Shown: piece after piece, positions 25,248-34,162 of the stretch
How the letters are laid out: each line of letters begins with the position of its first letter
How positions within the stretch are numbered: position 1 is the stretch's first letter
Assembly: GCF_001262505.1 (NCBI RefSeq)
Contig: NZ_KQ410744.1
Span: 1 to 64,000, forward strand
DNA: 64,000 nucleotides
Direction: 5' to 3'
Source of the DNA: Shinella sp. SUS2
GTDB taxonomy: Bacteria > Pseudomonadota > Alphaproteobacteria > Rhizobiales > Rhizobiaceae
Position numbers and translations under genes: made by a program
Notes under the pieces: model-generated
Databases searched by the model: none
Seen by the model: the letters and a program-made list of their open reading frames with translations, nothing else
Told to the model about the DNA's origin: nothing

Positions 25248-25345
25248 CACGCGATCAGCTTACGGAACGGCCCGCCGCGCCACGCGCTCCGCAGCGGGCA
25301 TCACCCTGAGAGCGCTTCGTGAGGAAATCCTGGGAGGGAATTGAA

Positions 25346-26326
25346 ATGGTGAAGAAATCTCTGGCCGCACTGGCCTTGGGCGTGGCGTGCATAGTGGCGG
25401 GCTCTGCTGTGGCCCAAGAGAAGCCGAAGTTCGTCTATCTGACACAGACCGGTATCGACAACAGTTTCTGGCAATCGATCAAGAAGGGCATGGACGATGC
25501 CTGTGTGCAGTTCGAGGCGGATTGCCAGCTCATCTTCACCACGCCGAACGGCGACCTGCAAAAACACCTGCAGAACCTCGACACCGTCGTCGAACAGGGT
25601 GTCGACGGCATCGTCACCGTGATCGTCAACGACGACCTCTACGACGAGACGATCAAGAAGGCGGTCGACAAGGGGACTCCCGTCATCACGGCCAATGTCG
25701 ATGACAGCCAGGGCGCCGCCGGCAATGCACGCAACGCTTTCGTGGGGCAGGATCTTTTCGAGGCGGGCTACGTGCTGATGAAGGGGCTCCACGCGAAGAT
25801 ACCGGCAGACCAGCCCATCCACGCGCTGCTCGGCCTGTCGCGGCCCGGTGAAAGCTGGGCGGAAGCACGTATCGGCGGCGCCAAGAAATTCCTGGACGAG
25901 GCCAAGGCCGCCGAGCCGAACCGGCAGATCAGCTATGAGGTGATCGACAGCTCCAACGACATCTCGGTCACCGCCTCGCGCATCTGCCAGTATGTGCAGG
26001 GCAAGCCGGAGACCAATGCCTATGTCGATGCCGGCTTCTGGGGCGCGGGCGCCGGCGAATGCCTGCGTGATCTCGGCATCAAGCCTGGCCAGCTGCACAT
26101 GGCGACCTTCGATCTGGTGCCCGTCGTGCTTGATGAGATGAAGAAGGGCTATGTCGACATCACCATCGACCAGCAACCTTACTACCAGGGTTACCTGCCG
26201 ATACTCCAGCTCGCAATGATGAAGAAGTTCGGTCTCAGCGCGTTCGACGTCAATACGGGCAAGGCGGTGGTCGAGCCGAAGGATCTGGAGCAGGTCGAAA
26301 AGTTCATGTCGATGGGTGTCCGCTAA
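25346..26326 (+). CDS. Second sugar ABC transporter periplasmic binding protein
   Basis: A 326 aa CUT2-type solute-binding protein with a signal peptide ending at GSAVAQE (residue about 22). It opens KPKFVYLTQTGIDNSFWQ, with typical hinge and ligand-loop sequences (VDGIVTVIVNDD, ITIDQQPYYQGYLPILQL). The ATG at 25346 has GGGAGGGAA upstream and is preferred over an in-frame ATG 27 bp before it that would add residues ahead of the signal peptide. Its sequence differs clearly from the first binding protein, so the two transporters probably take different sugars. A hairpin and the permease gene follow. Confidence 0.88.
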   Translation: MVKKSLAALALGVACIVAGSAVAQEKPKFVYLTQTGIDNSFWQSIKKGMDDACVQFEADCQLIFTTPNGDLQKHLQNLDTVVEQGVDGIVTVIVNDDLYDETIKKAVDKGTPVITANVDDSQGAAGNARNAFVGQDLFEAGYVLMKGLHAKIPADQPIHALLGLSRPGESWAEARIGGAKKFLDEAKAAEPNRQISYEVIDSSNDISVTASRICQYVQGKPETNAYVDAGFWGAGAGECLRDLGIKPGQLHMATFDLVPVVLDEMKKGYVDITIDQQPYYQGYLPILQLAMMKKFGLSAFDVNTGKAVVEPKDLEQVEKFMSMGVR

Positions 26327-26341
26327 GCCCGCCGTTTCCCA

Positions 26342-26367
26342 GCCCTTCCGCCAAGGCGCGGGAGGGC
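26342..26367 (+). terminator. Intra-operon hairpin after the second sugar binding protein
   Basis: GCCCTTCCGC (26342-26351) pairs with GCGGGAGGGC (26358-26367), nine Watson-Crick pairs plus one G-T, with a six-base loop. There is no T tract, so it is more likely an mRNA 3' stabiliser or partial terminator between binding protein and permease than a full stop. Confidence 0.5.
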
Positions 26368-26386
26368 CCTTCAAAGGCCTGACACG

Positions 26387-27358
26387 ATGAAACCCAATAT
26401 CCGCAGCCTGATGGCGCGGCCGGAAATGGCAGCGCTGCTGATTTTCCTCGCCCTGTTCGTGACCTTCAGCATCATCAACGACCGGTTTCTCACGACCGGC
26501 AACATGACCGTCTACTTGCAGCCGATCCCCGAGCTGGCGATTGTCGCGATGGGCATCACGATCCTGATCATTGCCGGGGAGTTCGACCTCTCCGTCGGCT
26601 CGGTCTTCGGCCTGTCGCCGATGGTGACGGTGCTCCTGATGCAGGCCGGTTGGCCGACGGCGGCGGCCATCCTGATCGGCCTTGCGCTGGCGGCGTTGAT
26701 CGGCCTTGCCAACGGCCTGATCACGCTAAAGCTCAAGATTCCCTCCTTCATCGCGACGCTCGGCATGCTGTTCATGGCCCGCAGTCTTGCCATCGTGCTG
26801 GCTGGCGGTTTCCCGCCGGTGTTCCCGCGCGAACTCGACGTGTCCTGGCTTGTCGGGCGGCTCGACCTCGGGCTTGTCACGCCACGCGTCTCGCTGCTCT
26901 ACATGATCGCCATTGCGCTCGTTCTCGGCTTCGTGCTGCGCCGCATGGATTTCGGCCACTGGATCTTTGCGACCGGCGGCCATCCGCAGGCGGCGCGCGA
27001 CATGGGCATCAAGACCGAGCGGGTGAAGATGGTCTGCTTCATGCTCTGCGCCACGCTCGCCGGCCTTGCCGGCATCATCCAGAGTTTTCGCGTCAAGGTG
27101 ATCGTGCCGAACCTCGGCACCGGTCTTGAAATGCAGGCGATCGCCGCGGCCGTCATTGGCGGTGTGGCGCTGACCGGTGGGGTCGGCTCCATCCTCGGCG
27201 CGGTCGTTGGCACGCTGCTCATCGCCATGATCGAGAACATTCTCATCCTCAGCGGCGTCAATGCCAATTGGTTCATGTTCGCCGTCGGCGCCATGATCGT
27301 GGTGGCGGTCGTCCTCAACACGCAGACCCGGCTGAAGGCCGAAGGCATGAAGGGGTAA
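26387..27358 (+). CDS. Second sugar ABC transporter permease
   Basis: A 323 aa CUT2-class permease with the family motifs ITILIIAGEFDLSVGSVFG (about residues 56-74) and ATGGHPQAARDMGI, and the C-terminal MQAIAAAVIGGVALTGGVGS. Hydrophobic helices cover most of the protein. It is followed after 4 bp by the ATPase gene. Gene order in this transporter (binding protein, permease, ATPase) differs from the first one (binding protein, ATPase, permease), so it is not a recent tandem copy. Confidence 0.9.
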   Translation: MKPNIRSLMARPEMAALLIFLALFVTFSIINDRFLTTGNMTVYLQPIPELAIVAMGITILIIAGEFDLSVGSVFGLSPMVTVLLMQAGWPTAAAILIGLALAALIGLANGLITLKLKIPSFIATLGMLFMARSLAIVLAGGFPPVFPRELDVSWLVGRLDLGLVTPRVSLLYMIAIALVLGFVLRRMDFGHWIFATGGHPQAARDMGIKTERVKMVCFMLCATLAGLAGIIQSFRVKVIVPNLGTGLEMQAIAAAVIGGVALTGGVGSILGAVVGTLLIAMIENILILSGVNANWFMFAVGAMIVVAVVLNTQTRLKAEGMKG

Positions 27359-27362
27359 GGCC

Positions 27363-28118
27363 ATGAGCACTGCCGTCAATCCGGCCGAAGAGCCGATCAT
27401 TAAATGCGTTGGCCTGCAAAAATGGTACGGCGCCGTGCATGCCCTGAAGAATGTCGATTTCCATGCCGCGCGCGGCGAGGTGATCGGCCTCGTCGGCGAC
27501 AACGGCGCCGGCAAGTCCACGCTGATCAAGATCCTGTCCGGCGTGCATACGCAGGACAAGGGGGACATCCTCATCGAAGGCCGCAGCGTCTCCATCACCG
27601 GCCCTGAGGTGGCGATGGGGCTCGGCATCGAGACCATCTACCAGTACACCGCCATGGTGCCGGAAATGTCGATCGCGCAGAACTTTTTCATCGGTCGCGA
27701 ACCACTAAAGTTCGGGCGGCCCGGCTTCGGCATCGTCGACCGGGAGAAGATGGCGCGGGAAGCCATGGAGGGCCTGCGCGGCGTCGGCCTGCATCTGCGC
27801 GGTGCCGACACGCCGGTGAAGGCGCTGTCAGGCGGCCAGCGCCAGGGGGTAGCGATCGCGCGCGCCATGCATTTCCGTTCGAAGGTGCTGATCCTTGACG
27901 AGCCGACCAACCACCTTTCGGTCAAGGAGACCAACAAGGTGCTGGACCATGTCGTGGAACTGAAGGGCCTCGGCGTAACCTCGATCTTCATCAGCCATAA
28001 CCTGCATCACATCCACCCGATTTCCGACCGCATCGTCGCGATGGCGCGGGGCGAGAAGATCGCCGACCTGCCGGCCAGGGATATCAGCGTGGACGAGATG
28101 ACCCGGATGATCAGCTAG
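27363..28118 (+). CDS. Second sugar ABC transporter ATP-binding protein, single-domain
   Basis: A 251 aa ATPase with one nucleotide-binding domain: Walker A GDNGAGKST (about residues 42-50), signature LSGGQRQGV, Walker B VLILDEPTN and switch His in FISHNL. It is half the length of RbsA; single-domain CUT2 ATPases of the FrcA type are common in rhizobia and work as homodimers. It completes the transporter with the two preceding genes. Confidence 0.9.
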   Translation: MSTAVNPAEEPIIKCVGLQKWYGAVHALKNVDFHAARGEVIGLVGDNGAGKSTLIKILSGVHTQDKGDILIEGRSVSITGPEVAMGLGIETIYQYTAMVPEMSIAQNFFIGREPLKFGRPGFGIVDREKMAREAMEGLRGVGLHLRGADTPVKALSGGQRQGVAIARAMHFRSKVLILDEPTNHLSVKETNKVLDHVVELKGLGVTSIFISHNLHHIHPISDRIVAMARGEKIADLPARDISVDEMTRMIS

Positions 28119-28170
28119 CCGGGCGTTTGGCCCGGCCATTTGCAACAGACAGACCGCATTGGAGCCTTCC

Positions 28171-29418
28171 ATGAAGCGACCGAAAATCACCGATATCCGC
28201 GCCACGACCGTCACTGTTCCGCTGGAAGCGCCGCTGCGCCATTCCAACGGGGCGCATTGGGGGCGCTTTGTGCGCACCATCGTCGAGGTGGAGACCGATG
28301 TGGGCATCGTCGGCCTCGGCGAGATGGGCGGGGGTGGGGAGAGCGCGGAGGCGGCCTTTCGGGCACTCAAATCCTATCTCGTCGGGCATGATCCGTTCGA
28401 GCTGGAAAATCTCCGCTTCATGATCTGCAATCCGACCGCCAGCCTCTACAACAACCGCACGCAGATGCATGCGGCCATCGAATTCGCCTGTCTCGACATC
28501 ATGGGCAAATTCCTTGGTGTGCCGGTCTATGACCTGCTCGGCGGCAAGATGCGCGAGAGGGTGCCTTTCGCCAGCTACATGTTCTTCCGCCTGCCCAACA
28601 AGGAGACCGGTGAGGGCGAGACACGCACTGCCGACCAGCTCATCGAGCAGACGCTGGCTCTCAAGGAAAAATGTGGCTTCACCTCGCACAAATTGAAGAG
28701 CGGCGTCTTCCCACCTGGCTACGAGCTGGAGGTTTATCGCGCCTGGGCAAAGGCGCTTGGGCCGGACAGCGTGCGCTACGATCCCAATGCCGCCTTCAGC
28801 GTGGAGGAGGCGATCCGCTTCGGCAAGGGTATCGAGGATCTCAACAACGACTACTACGAGGATCCGACCTGGGGCCTTAACGGCATGCGCCGCGTGCGCG
28901 AAAACACGACGATGCCGCTTGCCACCAACACGGTCGTCGTCAATTTCGAGCAGCTCGCCGCCAACATCCTCAACCCGGCGGTCGATGTCATCCTGCTCGA
29001 CACGACCTTCTGGGGTGGCATCCGGCCCTGTGTGAAGGCCGCGGGCGTCTGCGAAACCTTCCAGCTCGGTATCGCCGTGCATTCTTCGGGCGAACTCGGT
29101 ATCCAGCTTGCCACCATGCTGCATCTCGGCGCGGTCGTGCCGAACCTCGTCTTCCATGCGGATGCGCATTATCATCAGCTTGTGGACGACATCATCGTCG
29201 GTGGGCCGATGCGCTATGAGAACGGCGCGATCAAGGTGCCGTCGGCGCCGGGGCTCGGCGTGGAGATCGACCGCGACAAGCTCGGCAAGTATGCCGACCT
29301 CTACAAGACGCTGGGCGGCTACCCCTATGATCGCGATCCCTCGCGCGAGGGCTGGTTCTCCGTCGTGCCGAACACGCGCTGGGCCGATCCGAACGACGGT
29401 CGGGTCGTCGATTATTGA
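28171..29418 (+). CDS. Enolase-superfamily sugar-acid dehydratase (glucarate-dehydratase-like)
   Basis: A 415 aa protein of the mandelate racemase/enolase superfamily, closest in pattern to D-glucarate dehydratase. The catalytic Lys pair is in HKLKSG (about residues 175-180), metal ligands are in YDPNAAF and YEDPTWG, Asn is in ATNTVV, and the base His is in IAVHSSGELG. These enzymes remove water from an aldonate or aldarate to give a 2-keto-3-deoxy acid. The ATG at 28171 is preferred to one 12 bp upstream because it has GGAG before it. It fits between the lactonase and the FAH-type protein in an oxidative sugar route; the precise acid is not determined. Confidence 0.85.
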   Translation: MKRPKITDIRATTVTVPLEAPLRHSNGAHWGRFVRTIVEVETDVGIVGLGEMGGGGESAEAAFRALKSYLVGHDPFELENLRFMICNPTASLYNNRTQMHAAIEFACLDIMGKFLGVPVYDLLGGKMRERVPFASYMFFRLPNKETGEGETRTADQLIEQTLALKEKCGFTSHKLKSGVFPPGYELEVYRAWAKALGPDSVRYDPNAAFSVEEAIRFGKGIEDLNNDYYEDPTWGLNGMRRVRENTTMPLATNTVVVNFEQLAANILNPAVDVILLDTTFWGGIRPCVKAAGVCETFQLGIAVHSSGELGIQLATMLHLGAVVPNLVFHADAHYHQLVDDIIVGGPMRYENGAIKVPSAPGLGVEIDRDKLGKYADLYKTLGGYPYDRDPSREGWFSVVPNTRWADPNDGRVVDY

Positions 29419-29429
29419 CGGGTGACGAT

Positions 29430-30623
29430 ATGGAACTCGATCTGCAAGGCACCTTCGTCGGCCGCGTGTGGCTTCCCGCCGTGGCCGGCCCCTCCCTTGT
29501 CGTGCTGCGGGAGGGAGTGTTGGTCGACATCACCTCCAGCACCGCACCGACCATGCGGGACCTGCTCGAATTGGACGACCCCGTCGGCTTCGTGCGGGCT
29601 GAGACCGGCTCCCGGATCGGCCGCCTGGAAGAGGTCCTCGCCGCATCCGGGCAAAAGGATGCGGCACGACTTCTCGCGCCCTGCGACCTGCAAGCGGTCA
29701 AGGCCTGCTGCGTGACCTTCGCCCGCTCCATGATCGAGCGGGTGATCGAGGAACGGGCTGCCGGGGATCCTGCGCGTGCGGCAGCGATCCGAGATCGGGT
29801 GGCGGCCCTGGTCGGTGCCAGCCTTCGGGATCTCAAGGCGGGCTCGAACCAGGCGATGAAAGTCAAGGCGGCCCTCGTCGAGGAAGGGCTCTGGTCGCAA
29901 TATCTTGAGGTGGGCATCGGCCCGGATGCCGAGGTCTTCACCAAGGCACAGGTGCTGTCGTCGGTCGGCCATGGTGCGGAGGTCGGGCTGCATCCGATAT
30001 CGTCGTGGAACAACCCGGAGCCGGAGGTCGTGCTCGCCGTCGACAGCCGGGGCCGGGTGCGGGGTGCCACGCTCGGCAACGACGTCAACCTGCGCGATGT
30101 CGAAGGCCGCTCCGCGCTGCTTCTCGGCAAGGCCAAGGACAACAACGCCTCCTGCTCCATCGGACCGTTCATCCGTCTTTTCGATGAAACCTACTCCATC
30201 GAGGACGTGCGCAATGCCGTTCTTCATCTGCGGGTCGAGGGTGAGGACGGTTACGTACTGACCGGACGCAGTTCCATGCACGAGATCAGCCGGGATCCGC
30301 TCGATCTCGTTGCCCAGACGATTGGCGCTCACCATCAATATCCGGATGGCTTCATGCTCTTTCTCGGCACATTGTTTGCACCCGTCGAGGACCGCGACGT
30401 GGCCGGTCAAGGGTTTACCCACAAGATCGGCGATACGGTCACCATTTCCAACGACCGGCTCGGCTCCCTGGTCAATCGGGTGATGCTTTCCGACGAATGC
30501 GCGCCCTGGACCTTCGCTGCGTCCCATCTGATGCGCAATCTCGCGCAACGCGGCCTGCTGGGCACCCATGGAGCAGACGTCAAGGGTTCCGAATTGGTTG
30601 ACGCCTGTCGGAAGCCGGGATGA
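29430..30623 (+). CDS. Fumarylacetoacetate-hydrolase-family protein, probable 2-keto-3-deoxy sugar-acid dehydratase
   Basis: A 397 aa protein with the FAH C-terminal fold: EVGIGPDAEVFTKAQ, NNPEPEVVLAV with its metal-binding acidic residues, GNDVNLRDVEGRSALLLGKAKDN, and a C-terminal GDTVTISNDRLGSLVNRV. Relatives of this length include XylX-type 2-keto-3-deoxy-pentonate dehydratases of the Weimberg pathway, which make alpha-ketoglutarate semialdehyde. Its place directly after the sugar-acid dehydratase supports that role, but a hydrolase or decarboxylase activity cannot be excluded. The ATG at 29430 is chosen over a TTG overlapping the preceding stop. No semialdehyde dehydrogenase is seen in the window. 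Confidence 0.8.
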   Translation: MELDLQGTFVGRVWLPAVAGPSLVVLREGVLVDITSSTAPTMRDLLELDDPVGFVRAETGSRIGRLEEVLAASGQKDAARLLAPCDLQAVKACCVTFARSMIERVIEERAAGDPARAAAIRDRVAALVGASLRDLKAGSNQAMKVKAALVEEGLWSQYLEVGIGPDAEVFTKAQVLSSVGHGAEVGLHPISSWNNPEPEVVLAVDSRGRVRGATLGNDVNLRDVEGRSALLLGKAKDNNASCSIGPFIRLFDETYSIEDVRNAVLHLRVEGEDGYVLTGRSSMHEISRDPLDLVAQTIGAHHQYPDGFMLFLGTLFAPVEDRDVAGQGFTHKIGDTVTISNDRLGSLVNRVMLSDECAPWTFAASHLMRNLAQRGLLGTHGADVKGSELVDACRKPG

Positions 30624-30680
30624 GGAGGCCCGATAGGCATCGCCGCCGTAGCGGCTCAGAAGACCCTCGGCCTGAAACAT

Positions 30681-32178
30681 ATGCAGGCCGTGTTCAAGGA
30701 TTTCCGGAGCGGCGCCAGTGCCGTCGCTTCGAAAACGGTCGACGGCTACGTGATCCTCGCCGACAAGCCGGTCGCCCGATCCGAAGCGGCAGCTCTCGAA
30801 CGCGCTCTCCTTCGCCATTTCGCCGGGCACGGTGCTCACCTCGGTCGGCCGCGACTATCTCATCCCCAACGAGCTCACCGTCACCATTCGCAACCGGGAC
30901 AAGGACAAGCCGCTGCTTTCGGCGCGGGCGGCGGACAGCGCGCCGGGCTTCACGCTGGTCTTCCCCGCCGTCTGGGTCGAACCCGGCGAGGAGGAGACGT
31001 TCACCGGCACGACGGCCCTGACGGCGGTGGCGCTGGTCGAAGATATCGAGGTGGTGCCGGCGAGCGATGCGAAACACGGCTGGACGGTTTCCGGCCCCGA
31101 CGCCGACAGCCTCGTCAGTGCGATACGGCCGAAACCCGACCACCGGGAGCTGATCGGCAAGGGCGGCGCGCTGATGCTGCACATTTCCGACTTCAACACC
31201 AGCCTGCCGCCCTTCGCCACGCAGGTCTACGTGCTCTATGAAGGCATCGACGGCTGGGATCCCGGCTACGAGACGCTGACGCTCTACCGCCAGATCCCCG
31301 AGCCGCAGATCCGCAGCTTCATGGCCGAGCCACCCTCGCTGTTTTGCGGCGAGGAGAGCCGGCTGAGCTGGTCGGTGCTCGGCTGCGACCGGATCGAGCT
31401 GTCCTATGTCGAATACGGCACCACCCATACGCTGACGAGCGACGGGGGGGATGCGAGCCTCAGCCTGCCCGAGGGCTCGCTGGCCGCGATGCCCTACGAG
31501 GACCTCATGGTCTATACCCTCTCGCTCTACAAGGACGGCAAGCTGGTCAAGGAGGATTCGATCGACATCACCGTGGTGATGCCGGTGATGGACCTGACCA
31601 TGACGCCGAAGGCAGCGGCGCTCGGCGAGCGGGCGCATCTCTCCTGGGAGCTTGGCGGCCGATGGGCCTTCAAGGGAACGCTTACCGAGGGTCGCATCAT
31701 CCTGCAAAAGATCTCCAAGCCGGCGACGGACGTGCCGCTGCGCGGCTCGATGCCGGAGGAGGTGCGGCAACGGCTTCTACCGCCTCAGCGGCACCTGGCA
31801 GACGCCCCAGCCGATGACCTGGACGCGGGAGGCGACGCTGACCGTGGTGGAGTCGGTGACCAGCATCGAGTTCTTCCGCATGTACCGCACGATCGACCGG
31901 CCCTACGGCGAGGTGTCCTTCGCCTGGTCGGCGCGCAATGCGGAAAGCTACCGGATCGGCCATTGCGCGACCGGCACGTTTCCGGGCGCTGAAAACCTCG
32001 GCACCCTCGTCGACGACGACCTCACCATAGATACGGTCTTCACCGAGGTCATGATCGACTAGAGCAGCGTCTCTTATCGGGCGAATGTGCGCTTCTTCGA
32101 TCTCAGCCTGCCGTTCGAGGAGCCGGAGGAGAACATCGAATGGTTAAACGCGCGTCTCGCCCAGCGGGATTTTTCCTG
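30681..32178 (+). pseudogene. Decayed gene of unknown function with an Ig-like segment
   Basis: Coding character runs through three frames. The first piece starts at 30681 (MQAVFKDFRSGASAVASKTV). Near 30800-30830 it shifts to a long frame (SVGRDYLIPNELTVTIRNRD, then PEPQIRSFMAEPPSLFCGEE SRLSWSV, an Ig-like or PKD-like pattern). Near 31770 it shifts again (FYRLSGTWQTPQPMTW, SIEFFRMYRTIDRPYG). A TAG at 32060-32062 interrupts that frame, and a recognisable tail ends at 32178. At least two frameshifts and one nonsense codon make it non-functional. I do not recognise the family. No signal peptide is visible. Confidence 0.6.
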
Positions 32179-32258
32179 ATGGCCTTCGACCAGAACGGCA
32201 CGAGCACCGTGCCGGCCATCCAGCAGGCCGAACTCGTCGACAGGTCGAAGGAGCTGTG
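32178..32258 (+). other. 26-codon ORF overlapping the decayed gene, probably a gene remnant
   Basis: An ATG overlapping the preceding stop (TGATG) opens a 26-codon frame (MAFDQNGTSTVPAIQQ ...) ending at 32258. The overlap suggests it was the start of the next gene in the same decayed operon, now lost. No homology is claimed. From 32259 to about 32620 I see no gene. Confidence 0.3.
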
Positions 32259-32622
32259 AGATTCGCATTCACGACGGCGAATCGGGCGGGTTGCATAGGT
32301 TCGAGAAGTGGTCCATTCATCCGGTATGACGCTCGGGAGCGGAAGCATCCTCCACGTTGCGATTCCTAAGCTGTAGGAACGTTGTATCTCTTTCTTTTCC
32401 CTATTTTTTACGCCGAAGCGACTTGCTTCGCCGTTCTCGTTGTTTTGGTCCAGAAATGACAAGCGCGGCTTGGTGCTTGCCTCCTTGCTGGGCATGTATG
32501 TGACCCATTGACGGGTCTCGGTATTGGCCCCTCGGGCATTGGCAGGCGACAACCAACGGTGCTGGGAGAGCGGTTCTCATGCACGACCGTCCTACGGTTC
32601 TTCATGCTTCTCAATATGTGAT

Positions 32623-32665
32623 TTGTTGATTTTGTGTGTATTGACAATTTCCACAAAACCAACAT
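32623..32665 (+). promoter_or_regulatory. Promoter with inverted repeat upstream of the amidase-transporter operon
   Basis: TTGACA (32641-32646) with a plausible -10 (CATAAA, 32663-32668, 16-bp spacing) lies just upstream of the amidase ATG at 32684. It is bracketed by an inverted repeat: TTGTTGATTTTGTG (32623-32636) and CACAAAACCAACAT (32652-32665), matching at 12 of 14 positions across a 15-bp gap. This is a good operator candidate for the DeoR-family regulator encoded in the same operon. Confidence 0.5.
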
Positions 32666-32683
32666 AAATCCACATGACGGGAG

Positions 32684-34162
32684 ATGAAGGTCGTGGATTT
32701 TTCGGTTCTTGCGCTCAGGTCGGCAATTGCTTCTAGCAGCCTCACATCCGAGGCGCTGGTGCGGGAATGCCTGGCGCGCATCCGGCGGCTGAACCCTGTC
32801 GTCAACGCCTTCAGCCAGGTCTTCGAGGAGGAGGCGCTGGAGGAAGCGCGGGCCTGCGACCGCGAAGCGGCGCAAGGCCATCTGCGCGGTCCGCTGCATG
32901 GCATTCCCATGGGGGTGAAAGACCTCTTCTTCGTGGCGGACCGGCTCTGCCAGCGCGGTTCGGCCGCCTACAAAAGATTCGCTCCCAAGGCGACGGCGCC
33001 GATCGTCCAGCGCATGATCGACGCCGGATCGATCATGATCGGCAAGACGACGACGACGGAGATGGGCTGGTCCGGTTCGGGCCATTCCGAATTCTACGGG
33101 CCGACCCGCAATCCCTGGAACCCCGAACTGACGAGCGGCGGCTCCTCTTCGGGGTCTGGCGCCGCGCTCGCCGCCCGCATGGTGCCTTTCACCTTGGGAT
33201 CGGACGGCGGCGGTTCCGTGCGCATCCCGGCGGCCTTCTGTGGCGTTTTTGCCATGAAGGGCTCGCTGGGACGCGTGCCGACCTGGCCGTGGAGCGCGAC
33301 GGAAATGCTCTCCCATGCCGGCCCGATGAGCGTTTCGGCCAAGGACAGCGCGTTGCTGTTCAACATCGCCAAGGGTCCGGATCCGCGCGACCATCAGGCC
33401 CTGCCGGATGACGGCACCGACTACACCGATCCACGCCCGATCCGCACGCTGCGTGTGGGTTTTGCGCCGAGCCTGTTCGGCTTTGCCGTTGTGCCCGAGG
33501 TGGACCGCGTCATCAGGGAGGCGGTGGCGACGCTCTCTGGCGCGCTCGACCTCGATATCCGCCCCGTTTTGCTCGACTGGCAGGACCCGATCCGCATTTT
33601 CGAGACGCTGTGGGTCGCCGGCCGCGGCGTTGCCTATGGCGCCGAGGCGGACCTCTCGGCATTCGGCAGCGGTTTCCGCGGCCTCGTCGAGGCCTCCGCC
33701 CGCTATGATCTCGCCGACTATCTCTCGGCGGCCAAGGCCCGCGCCGACTTTGCCGGCAGCGTGCATGCGCTTTTCGAGGACATCGACCTCCTGCTCCTGC
33801 CCACCGTGCCGGTCGAGCCGTTTGCCGCCGACCGCGAGGCGCCGGAAGGATTTTCGTCCCCCTCCGAGGTGCTCGCCTGGACGGGCTGGACGCCCTTTAC
33901 CTATCCCTTCAACCTCTCGGGCAACCCGGCGGCCTCGCTGCCGGCGGGCCTGACGGTAAACGGCCTGCCGGTCGGCCTGCAGGTCGTCGGCCGGCGGCAT
34001 GCCGATGCGCTTGTCATGGCGTTCTGCCAGCAGGCCGAAGACCACCTTTTCCATAATAAAATACCTCCGCTTGTCGTTGCTGGCGACAAAGCGGGGCGGG
34101 GAACGGCCAGCAATCCAACTGCGGAGATATCGTCATGGAATTCAACAGGAGAGCATTCCTAA
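32684..34162 (+). CDS. Amidase (amidase-signature family)
   Basis: A 492 aa enzyme of the amidase-signature family. The Ser-Ser-Lys triad is visible: Lys in GVKDLF (about residue 84), cis-Ser in TSGGSSSGSGAALAA and the nucleophile in GSDGGGSVRIPA. These enzymes hydrolyse a carboxylic amide to acid and ammonia (or carbamoyl derivatives in AtzF-type members). GGGAG lies before the ATG. Its 3' end overlaps the binding-protein gene by 28 bp, and the last 25-30 residues look like a non-conserved extension. As first gene of the transporter operon it probably processes the imported compound in the cytoplasm. Confidence 0.85.
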   Translation: MKVVDFSVLALRSAIASSSLTSEALVRECLARIRRLNPVVNAFSQVFEEEALEEARACDREAAQGHLRGPLHGIPMGVKDLFFVADRLCQRGSAAYKRFAPKATAPIVQRMIDAGSIMIGKTTTTEMGWSGSGHSEFYGPTRNPWNPELTSGGSSSGSGAALAARMVPFTLGSDGGGSVRIPAAFCGVFAMKGSLGRVPTWPWSATEMLSHAGPMSVSAKDSALLFNIAKGPDPRDHQALPDDGTDYTDPRPIRTLRVGFAPSLFGFAVVPEVDRVIREAVATLSGALDLDIRPVLLDWQDPIRIFETLWVAGRGVAYGAEADLSAFGSGFRGLVEASARYDLADYLSAAKARADFAGSVHALFEDIDLLLLPTVPVEPFAADREAPEGFSSPSEVLAWTGWTPFTYPFNLSGNPAASLPAGLTVNGLPVGLQVVGRRHADALVMAFCQQAEDHLFHNKIPPLVVAGDKAGRGTASNPTAEISSWNSTGEHS

